A program made the position numbers and the translations under genes. Positions 6,289 to 11,306 of a stretch of 11,306 bases of DNA are shown here, one piece after another (position 1 is the stretch's first letter; every line of letters starts with the position of its first letter). Source of the DNA: Pseudomonadota bacterium (GTDB lineage: Bacteria; Pseudomonadota; Alphaproteobacteria; Azospirillales; Azospirillaceae); assembly GCA_023416195.1 (NCBI GenBank), contig JAEZID010000064.1:1-11306 (forward strand), read 5' to 3'. Under the pieces are notes generated by a model. It had not been told where the DNA came from, made no database searches, and saw nothing but the letters and a program-made list of their open reading frames with translations.

Positions 6289-6825
6289 TCATGCGACCGG
6301 CGCGGCGTCGGCCTTCCATTCCATCATCCAGTAGACGCCCTTGTCCGCCGCCTGCTGGAATCCGAGACGTTCGTAAAGCCGCAACGCCGGGTTGAATTTT
6401 TCGACGTGAATGCTGACGCTCCGGCCCTCGGCCGCCGCTTCTTCCTGCACGGCGCGCAGCAGCGCCGTGCCGATGCCGCCGCTGCGCCTTTCCGCCAAAA
6501 GCGAGATATCGACGATCCGCAGGTCGTGCCGGCTCCGGTGCAGGTAGAGGCGGCCGATGGGCTCGCCCTCCTGTTCCAGGATGCCGAAGTCGGTCTCGGT
6601 GTAATGGGTGGAGTAGTGCTTGTACTGCAGCTCGAACTGGCTGAGAAGGAAGTGGACCTTCGCTTCGTCGGACCATCCCACCTGCGCCAACTCCTCCCAG
6701 CGCACCGATATGTAAAGCCTTTGCAGGAAGGGGAAATCCTCCAGCGTCTCGCCGCGCAGGACGATGTTCCGCACGACCAGTTCCGCCGGCAGCGCGAGGC
6801 AGCGGTTGAAGGCAGGAGTCGTCAT
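6289..6825 (-). CDS. GNAT-family N-acetyltransferase
   Basis: The 178-residue product has the GNAT fold. The acetyl-CoA pyrophosphate loop is AERRSGGIGTALLRAV (about 111-126, the R/QxxGxG/A signature). A central strand ISLLAERR comes before it, and the C-terminal motif NPALRLYERLGFQ (about 145-157) is typical. It transfers acetyl from acetyl-CoA to an amine; the substrate is unknown and could be a protein N-terminus or lysine. It sits between a tail-collar gene (10 bases upstream) and the DUF6916-like gene (30 bases downstream) on the same strand, so collar proteins are plausible substrates. The start is ATG 6825; an adjacent in-frame GTG (6828) is equally possible. The Shine-Dalgarno is weak, so translational coupling to the preceding gene is likely. 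Confidence 0.9.
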   Translation of the reverse strand: MTTPAFNRCLALPAELVVRNIVLRGETLEDFPFLQRLYISVRWEELAQVGWSDEAKVHFLLSQFELQYKHYSTHYTETDFGILEQEGEPIGRLYLHRSRHDLRIVDISLLAERRSGGIGTALLRAVQEEAAAEGRSVSIHVEKFNPALRLYERLGFQQAADKGVYWMMEWKADAAPVA

Positions 6826-6835
6826 CACGCGGCCA

Positions 6836-7402
6836 TCAGTTCGGGTTTACCGGGAACACGCCGTTCAGCGCGATGCAGAAGTTCATCGCCAGGTAGGGCT
6901 GCCGGTTCTCGTGCGCCTGGCCGTTGCCGGTGACGCCGCAGGTGTAGGCGTTGAGCGGGGTCAGGTTGGTGACCGGCGGGGCCGCGAACTCGTTGACGTT
7001 CGTCGCCGTCGAGGCCGACGTCGGATGCACGACGCGGGTCAGCGTGGACTGGCCGGCGGTCGGCTCGGCGGTCAGGGCGCTGACGTTCGTCGACGCCTTC
7101 AGGGTCAACGTGTGGTCGTGCACCGGAAGCTGGTACTGGTTCAGCGCAACCACTTCCTCACCGTAGACCTGCCCGAGCGCGCGCGGGGTCAGGCCCGTTA
7201 CGGCGCCGGCGCCGATCGGCGCGTAGCCCTGCATGTTGGGGAGGCCAAAGGTGTACCGTCCGTCACCGCCGTACCGGGTGCCGACCAGCGCGAACAGCGC
7301 CGTGGACTGCTGGATCGATGCGGTCTGGCCGTTGCAGAACGCCCACTCATACGGCGCATAGTTGAATCCGAAAACCCGGATTTCACCGATAAAGCTGTCC
7401 AT
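6836..7402 (-). CDS. phage tail collar (MdpB-like) protein 1
   Basis: The 188-residue protein has an N-terminal phage tail collar domain (PF07484 type). It starts MDSFIGEIRVFGFNYAPYEW and continues AFCNGQ, with FALVGTRYGGDGRYTFGLPNMQG at about 38-60. The middle (about 90-150) is Thr/Ser/Ala rich and variable. The C-terminus AHENRQPYLAMNFCIALNGVFP is the usual end of this bacterial collar family, once called microcystin-dependent protein MdpB. There is no signal peptide. Such proteins resemble short tail fibres but often occur outside phages, where their role is unclear. AAGGAAG stands before ATG 7402. It is 17 bases after collar gene 2. With two paralogues and no head, tape-measure or baseplate genes nearby, it is not prophage structural DNA. 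Confidence 0.92.
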   Translation of the reverse strand: MDSFIGEIRVFGFNYAPYEWAFCNGQTASIQQSTALFALVGTRYGGDGRYTFGLPNMQGYAPIGAGAVTGLTPRALGQVYGEEVVALNQYQLPVHDHTLTLKASTNVSALTAEPTAGQSTLTRVVHPTSASTATNVNEFAAPPVTNLTPLNAYTCGVTGNGQAHENRQPYLAMNFCIALNGVFPVNPN

Positions 7403-7419
7403 GATCTATCTTCCTTCTG

Positions 7420-7959
7420 TCACTGGCGCGTCGGGTAGGTGCCCACAAGGCAGATGATGAACGAAAGGGGAAAGCTGGGCATGATGTTGTCGTGCGGCAG
7501 GGACCCGCCGGTCGATGGCAGCAGGGTGTTTTCACCCGGCACCGGGCTGGTTGCCCCCGCCAGATTGGCCGGCACGTACATCACGTCGCCGCCGACGGCG
7601 TTGGCGAACATCAGGTTGGCGCCCGGCGTTACCGATGTGGCCGGTTGGTTGGTGACGTTGAAGGTGTGGTTGTGCGACGGAATATTGCTGGCCTGAAGGG
7701 TCACCGTCTCGACGCCGCTGGTCTGCTGCCCGACGATGTAGTTGGCCATGTCCGGCGCCTGCCCCTGGCCGACGGGCAGTCGGCCCCGGAAATCGGGCAA
7801 GCCGAAATTGGAGACTCCGTCGCCGCCCCAGGTGGTGCCGAGCAGCGAGTACAGCGCCTCGTACTCATTGATCCGCAGAAGAGTGCCGTCGCAGAGGTGC
7901 CACCCGTTGGGGGCGTAAGACGTCACCATCATACGGATTTCGCCGACATAACTGTCCAT
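7420..7959 (-). CDS. phage tail collar (MdpB-like) protein 2
   Basis: The 179-residue paralogue starts MDSYVGEIRMMVTSYAPNGW and continues HLCDGT. The collar motif is LYSLLGTTWGGDGVSNFGLPDFRGRLPVGQG, about 36-66. It shares Cys23, the GGDG motif and the LPDFRGR motif with the other two. Its C-terminus differs most: FPLSFIICLVGTYPTRQ lacks the AHENRQPY segment found in proteins 1 and 3. GGAG lies before ATG 7959. It is the second gene in the unit, 34 bases after collar gene 3. The middle part (about 95-150) holds beta-type, Asn/Thr/Pro/Ala-rich sequence, probably the variable tip. A trimeric fibre-like assembly would be expected from the family, but no ligand can be predicted. Confidence 0.92.
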   Translation of the reverse strand: MDSYVGEIRMMVTSYAPNGWHLCDGTLLRINEYEALYSLLGTTWGGDGVSNFGLPDFRGRLPVGQGQAPDMANYIVGQQTSGVETVTLQASNIPSHNHTFNVTNQPATSVTPGANLMFANAVGGDVMYVPANLAGATSPVPGENTLLPSTGGSLPHDNIMPSFPLSFIICLVGTYPTRQ

Positions 7960-7993
7960 GAATCAATACTCCGTAGAAATTGGTTGCGGCACG

Positions 7994-8536
7994 TTAGTTG
8001 CGCGACGGGTAGAGGCCGACCGTCGCGATGCAGAAATTGACGACGGTGTAGGGCTGCCGGTTCTCGTGTGCCGCATTGCCACCGGTCACGCCAATGATGG
8101 CGTTGTTGAGCGGGGTCACGCTGTTGGTGGGCGCGCCATAGACCGGGTGCACGGCGGTGTCGGTGGCCACCGCCGGGTTGGTGGTCGCGAAGTAGTTGTT
8201 GATAATGGCGGTCTTGTTGCCGAGCGCCGTGGTTGCCTGGATCGTGTGGTTGTGCGCCGGCATGGTGGCGTTGGTGAGGGTCACCGCCTCCGCACCACCG
8301 GCTGCGCCCACCTTGTAAGAGAAGGCCCCCTTAATGCCTTGGGCCAGCGGCACGCGACCGCGCAGATCGGGCAGGTTGAAATTCGTCTTGTTGTCACCTC
8401 CATAGGAGAAGCCGAGCAGCGCGAACAATGCCTGGTTCTGGCTGATCTGCATGACGGCACCGTTGCAGAGCGCCCAGTACTTCGGCGCCCAGTTGAACCC
8501 GAACATCCGGATTTCGCCGATGAAAAAGTCTGACAA
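7994..8536 (-). CDS. phage tail collar (MdpB-like) protein 3, TTG start
   Basis: The 180-residue protein starts (M)SDFFIGEIRMFGFNWAPKYW and continues ALCNGA, then FALLGFSYGGDNKTNFNLPDLRGRVPLAQG. It ends AAHENRQPYTVVNFCIATVGLYPSRN. It is the first gene of the five-gene - strand unit. The start is inferred to be TTG (8534-8536): it follows a near-perfect AAGGAGGAG site at good spacing and puts SDFFIGEIR exactly where the paralogues begin. The frame stays open upstream to 8758, but that extension has no collar-like sequence. A TTG start would lower translation and may set its ratio to proteins 1 and 2. Residues about 85-135 are variable and Asn/Thr/Ala rich. Confidence 0.91.
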   Translation of the reverse strand: MSDFFIGEIRMFGFNWAPKYWALCNGAVMQISQNQALFALLGFSYGGDNKTNFNLPDLRGRVPLAQGIKGAFSYKVGAAGGAEAVTLTNATMPAHNHTIQATTALGNKTAIINNYFATTNPAVATDTAVHPVYGAPTNSVTPLNNAIIGVTGGNAAHENRQPYTVVNFCIATVGLYPSRN

Positions 8537-8756
8537 ATTCTCCTCCTTATTCAACCGATGGTTGTATTTCCGGCGCTGGCACGGATGCCTTTGGAAAATC
8601 GGTGCCGCGCTCGATTGTGGGGGGACTGAGTGTGGGGGCGTCAGGACCGTTCCGGGTCCGGCCAAGGACGGGGTTGTCGGACAGCGATGTCGTGGCGCTT
8701 CGGCATGATCCCGTACCTCCCTTGGCCCAGGCAATTCCCGGAAACATAGAACGACC

Positions 8757-8777
8757 ACGGCGGAACACGTCCGCCGT
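8757..8777. promoter_or_regulatory. 8-base inverted repeat, possible operator or hairpin
   Basis: ACGGCGGA (8757-8764) and TCCGCCGT (8770-8777) flank a 5-base loop. No T run follows on either strand, so an operator or leader hairpin of the collar transcript is as likely as a terminator. Confidence 0.35.
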
Positions 8778-8869
8778 ATCGACAGTCTCCGGTACTATGC
8801 CGTTAAACAAAGCAGAGCAACTGACGTAGGTCTATAGCTTTAAGGGGAGTTCTGTGTGATAACGCAATT

Positions 8870-8887
8870 TTGGCGTGATTTTTGCGG
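8870..8887 (+). promoter_or_regulatory. possible sigma-54 promoter (-24/-12)
   Basis: TTGGCGTGATTTTTGCGG has GG (8872-8873) and GC (8884-8885) separated by exactly 10 bases, as required for RpoN. TGGC and TTGC are intact, but two bases of the TGGCACG block differ. It points toward the precursor gene about 280 bases downstream. No activator site was found. Confidence 0.35.
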
Positions 8888-9050
8888 TTGAGGTATCCCG
8901 GGCGCGCATACCTAGGAGTGAATTTCGGCGATTCCGGTTGCCCGTGGCTTGTCCCGCAACCACGGCGGAGGCGCCGATCCGAGCGCCGTTTCCCGACTCG
9001 GCCCGCCCGTTCCGACCAAGTGCGCGGCTCTGAAACCCTGCAACCGGGTA

Positions 9051-9079
9051 TGGACCTGTACCGGGTCTCCTGCTATAAT
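9051..9079 (+). promoter_or_regulatory. sigma-70 extended -10 promoter for RiPP precursor
   Basis: A perfect TATAAT (9074-9079) is preceded by TGC, an extended -10. The -35 hexamer TGGACC (9051-9056) matches TTGACA at four of six positions, with an ideal 17-base spacer. Transcription would start near 9086, leaving about 80 bases of leader before GTG 9167. Confidence 0.7.
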
Positions 9080-9166
9080 TAGTGAATAGCGGGTTTTTCT
9101 CTGGATGGTAGCAGATTTATCGTGCCGTCGCTTTGGTCCGGCCGAACCGATACGGGAGTGGCAAAC

Positions 9167-9334
9167 GTGAGTTCCTTGCATGACGACAGCGCGGCCGGGC
9201 GGACGTCCGAAACCGGGGACGAGCGGAAGCGGATGTGGCATGCGCCGACCCTCCGGGTGTTCGACGCCAAGGATGCGAAGAACGGCCAAACTGGTAGTAA
9301 TGATGGCGGAGGCAGCGGCTCAACTTGGTCTTAA
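9167..9334 (+). CDS. lasso-peptide-like RiPP precursor
   Basis: The 55-residue peptide has a GTG start with GGGAG eight bases upstream. Its leader holds WHAPTL at 24-29, a WxxPxL version of the YxxPxL motif that lasso B1/PqqD proteins bind. Next comes VFDAKDAK and the tail NGQTGSNDGGGSGSTWS. Aligned by eye with paeninodin-type precursors (WxxPxLxxxD...T..G), the usual Thr at leader position -2 is Ala37 here. The ring could be Asn39 to Asp46 (8 residues) or Gly40 to Asp46 (7 residues). Trp54 is the only bulky residue after the ring, and the last residue is Ser, as in paeninodin, whose C-terminal Ser is phosphorylated. A matching cyclase starts 72 bases downstream. Cleavage site and topology are inferred; another RiPP class is possible. 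Confidence 0.76.
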   Translation: MSSLHDDSAAGRTSETGDERKRMWHAPTLRVFDAKDAKNGQTGSNDGGGSGSTWS

Positions 9335-9369
9335 TCGCATGTAGCGGTGGTTTGGATGTTGATGCGGCC

Positions 9370-9382
9370 AAGGCGTCGCCTT
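9370..9382 (+). other. small hairpin between precursor and cyclase genes
   Basis: AAGGC-GTC-GCCTT forms a short 5-base stem in the 71-base gap between the precursor stop and the cyclase start. It may slow transcription or protect the precursor mRNA. The stem is short, so this is weak evidence. Confidence 0.25.
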
Positions 9383-9405
9383 ACCCCGTGTCCTACTGTT
9401 GACCG

Positions 9406-11306
9406 ATGTCCATTGCTGGTGCCCTGACGGCCGGAGGTGGTGCGGAGCCTGTGGACTTCGGCCGCCTTTTCGCTGCCATGCATCTTGTTCCGGCGGGTCG
9501 CTCCCGCACCTGGGGTGGGGGCGGCGTGGCATTGGGTTGCTGCGACGGCAGCGCCCTGGCACCGCCGGACCGCCCGGCTGGCGTCGCGGCGGTACTCGAT
9601 GGGCGGATCGATAATCGGAGCGACCTTCTGCGCGCTCTGGGGCAGGAAGGGCGGTCGCCGCCCGACGCCGCCCTGTTGGCCCTGGCCTATGAACGCTGGG
9701 GCGAGGATTTCCTGGACCGAATCGTCGGGGATTTCGCGTGCGCCCTGTGGGACGGCGCGGCGCGTCGCCTGATCCTTGGACGCGACCCGGCCGGCATGCG
9801 CCCGCTGCACCATTGGACCGGCGCCGGCCTGTTGCTGTTCGCCAGCGAGCCGCGCGCCCTGCTGGCCGACCCGCGCGTGCCGAAGGTCATCGACGAACGT
9901 TTCCTGGCCGGATGGCTGACGCTGCTGCCGCGGCAGGACACCTCCACGGTCTTTCGCGGCATCGAACGCGTGCCGCCCGGCCACGCGCTCGTCATCGAGG
10001 CCGGGGGCGCCCGGCGGTTGCACCGTTTCTGGCGGCCGGAAACCATTCCGGTCCTGCGGCTTGCGCGCGACGAGGACTATGCCGACGCCGTACGCGCGGC
10101 GCTGGACGAGGCGGTGCGCTGCCGTCTTCCGTCGACGGGGACGGTCGGCACTTGGCTCAGCGGGGGGCTGGACAGTTCCAGTGTGACGGCCTTGGCCGCC
10201 CGGCACCTCGCCGGGCAAGGGCGCCGGCTGACCTCCTTCACCGCCGTGCCGGCCGTAGCGCCCGACCCGGCCCTCTATCCTCATTGCTTCTGCGACGAAG
10301 GGCCGCTGGCCGCCACCGTCGCCCGCGACCATCCCAACATCGACCATGTGCTGGTGCGCAACGACGCCTCCCCCCTGCTCGACGCCATGGACCGCCGCAG
10401 TCTGACCACCGACCAGCCGGTGAGCATCGCCGCGAACGTCACCTGGGTGGACGCCGTCGGGCGGGAGGCGCAACGGCGCGGCATCCGCGTGCTTCTGGGC
10501 GGTGGGGCCGGGAACTTCACGATCAGCTACAACGGCGTGCTGTTGCCCGCGACGCTGCTGCGGCATGGGCGGATCGTGGCGCTGGCCCGCGAAGCCTGGG
10601 CCATGCACCGGAACGGGCGGCGCTGGCTTGGCATTCTCGACCAGACCCTGCGGCCGTTCGTTTCCGTCGGCTTGCGCCGGCGTCTGCGCCGGGCCCTGGG
10701 ACGGCAGGAGCCCGGCATTTACGACCTGTGCGCCATCAACCCGGCCTTCGCCCGCGAGATGGGGCTGGAGGAGCAGGCCCAGGCACTGGGGGCGGACATG
10801 ATGAACGCCGACCCGAGCGATGGACGGGTCTGGAGGGCATCGGTCCTCCACAGGTCCGACCGTGGCATGGTGGTGGCGGCCATGCGGCGGCTGTTCGGCG
10901 TGGAAGGGCGCGACCCGACCGCCGACCGCCGGGTGATGGAGCTGTGCCTGTCCATTCCGGAGGAGCAGTTCCTTCGCAACGGCGAGCCGCGCGCCCTGAT
11001 CCGCCGCGCCATGGCCGGCATCCTGCCGCCGGAGATCCTGGCGGAGCGCCGCAAGGGCCTGCAATCGGCCGACTGGCACCTGGGATTCACCGCCGCCCGG
11101 CCCGAGATGCTGCGGGAAATCGAGCGGCTGGAGGCCAGCCCGATGGCGCGCCGCTGCCTAGACCTGCCACGGCTGCGCCGGACCCTGGAGGATTGGCCGA
11201 CCGGCGGCTGGCACAGGCCGGAGGTGCAGGTCAACGCCATGCTGGCGCTCAGTCGTGGGCGGTGGGCCGGGCGCGTCATCCGCCGAATCGAGGGCGGGGG
11301 CGGGTG
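9406..11306 (+). CDS. lasso-peptide cyclase (asparagine-synthetase-like), runs off the window
   Basis: The frame is open for 633 codons to the right edge. The last two bases, TG, could begin a TGA stop, so the gene may be almost complete. It should activate the Asp side chain with ATP and close the macrolactam ring of the precursor. The N-terminal glutaminase-like domain (about 1-200) starts MSIAG, without the catalytic Cys2 of true asparagine synthetase. It keeps DGRIDNRSDLL and GDFACALWD..RRLILGRDPAGMRPLHHW. The synthetase domain has the ATP PP-loop SGGLDSSS at 252-259, then LLGGGAGN at 363-370 and GLQSADW at 551-557, all typical of lasso cyclases. An in-frame TGA at 9400-9402 makes ATG 9406 the first possible start; its ribosome site is weak. 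It is probably co-transcribed with the precursor. Confidence 0.92.
   Translation, partial: MSIAGALTAGGGAEPVDFGRLFAAMHLVPAGRSRTWGGGGVALGCCDGSALAPPDRPAGVAAVLDGRIDNRSDLLRALGQEGRSPPDAALLALAYERWGEDFLDRIVGDFACALWDGAARRLILGRDPAGMRPLHHWTGAGLLLFASEPRALLADPRVPKVIDERFLAGWLTLLPRQDTSTVFRGIERVPPGHALVIEAGGARRLHRFWRPETIPVLRLARDEDYADAVRAALDEAVRCRLPSTGTVGTWLSGGLDSSSVTALAARHLAGQGRRLTSFTAVPAVAPDPALYPHCFCDEGPLAATVARDHPNIDHVLVRNDASPLLDAMDRRSLTTDQPVSIAANVTWVDAVGREAQRRGIRVLLGGGAGNFTISYNGVLLPATLLRHGRIVALAREAWAMHRNGRRWLGILDQTLRPFVSVGLRRRLRRALGRQEPGIYDLCAINPAFAREMGLEEQAQALGADMMNADPSDGRVWRASVLHRSDRGMVVAAMRRLFGVEGRDPTADRRVMELCLSIPEEQFLRNGEPRALIRRAMAGILPPEILAERRKGLQSADWHLGFTAARPEMLREIERLEASPMARRCLDLPRLRRTLEDWPTGGWHRPEVQVNAMLALSRGRWAGRVIRRIEGGGG

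Larger units (their letters stand above)
8537..9166. other. divergent intergenic region, collar unit / RiPP precursor
   Basis: About 630 bases separate the collar unit (-) from the precursor gene (+). The region is more AT-rich around 8800-8890 than its surroundings. It contains an 8-base inverted repeat, a sigma-54-like element and an extended -10 promoter (listed separately). The open frames inside look spurious in composition. No tRNA or obvious structured RNA is seen. Confidence 0.6.

Noticed and set aside
5947..8536. Prophage or phage-tail remnant
   Set aside because: Only collar-domain proteins are present. No integrase, capsid, tape measure, baseplate, lysis gene or attachment repeat was seen, and the codon use matches the neighbours.
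8602..8829. 75-codon + strand frame, and an opposing 87-codon - frame (8547-8810), in the intergenic region
   Set aside because: No Shine-Dalgarno and no domain-like pattern. The region carries regulatory-looking elements and lies upstream of both flanking units.
8912..9289. 125-codon - strand frame across the precursor gene
   Set aside because: It overlaps the promoter and the precursor, has no ribosome binding site and no recognisable motif. The + strand precursor has a promoter, GGGAG and a cyclase partner.
9331..11079. A 582-codon open frame on the - strand
   Set aside because: It lies opposite the lasso cyclase, which has clear motifs in order. The - frame is low-complexity Gly/Arg/Pro/Gln/His sequence, as expected from antisense of GC-rich coding DNA.
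1..11306. CRISPR arrays, tRNA, rRNA and insertion sequences
   Set aside because: Looked for on both strands by eye. No regularly spaced repeats, tRNA-like cloverleaf, rRNA sequence or transposase frame was found.

Overview
The window is GC-rich, with dense gene packing and strong G/C bias at third codon positions. Its gene content (dxs, a lasso-type PqqD protein and cyclase, FNR/FixK-like boxes, small c-type cytochromes) suggests an alphaproteobacterium, most likely a Rhodospirillales member such as an Azospirillum relative. The genus is inferred from general resemblance and was not tested.

Left part (1-3063): the 3' end of dxs (isoprenoid synthesis) runs into a convergent small secreted protein. 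A 71-aa unknown protein on + follows and meets a - strand SAM-dependent methyltransferase, with the stop codons overlapping. A 328-base gap carries two FNR/FixK-like boxes upstream of an 87-aa unknown protein on +.

Middle part (3068-5176, all - strand): a probable operon reads cytochrome c, cytochrome c (start and stop overlap by one base), a 101-aa unknown protein, then a zinc-dependent alcohol dehydrogenase. Two exported monohaem cytochromes are thus linked to a cytoplasmic dehydrogenase. With the nearby FNR-like boxes this suggests a role in redox or low-oxygen metabolism.

Right part (5605-11306) is the most interesting. A PqqD-family protein of the lasso-peptide type (RiPP recognition element) is on + and ends at a strong two-way terminator. 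Converging on it from the - strand is a five-gene unit: three paralogous phage-tail-collar (MdpB-like) proteins, a GNAT acetyltransferase and a DUF6916-like protein. Divergent from this unit, across a 630-base regulatory region, lie a 55-aa GTG-started RiPP precursor and a lasso-type cyclase (asparagine-synthetase-like) that runs off the window. The precursor has a WxxPxL leader motif and an Asp-containing, Gly-rich tail. The three parts may be one locus in which PqqD binds the leader and the cyclase closes the ring, with the peptidase and any tailoring kinase beyond the right edge. No other phage gene is present, so the collar genes are not read as a prophage remnant. A functional link between the collar unit and the lasso genes is an inference from position only.
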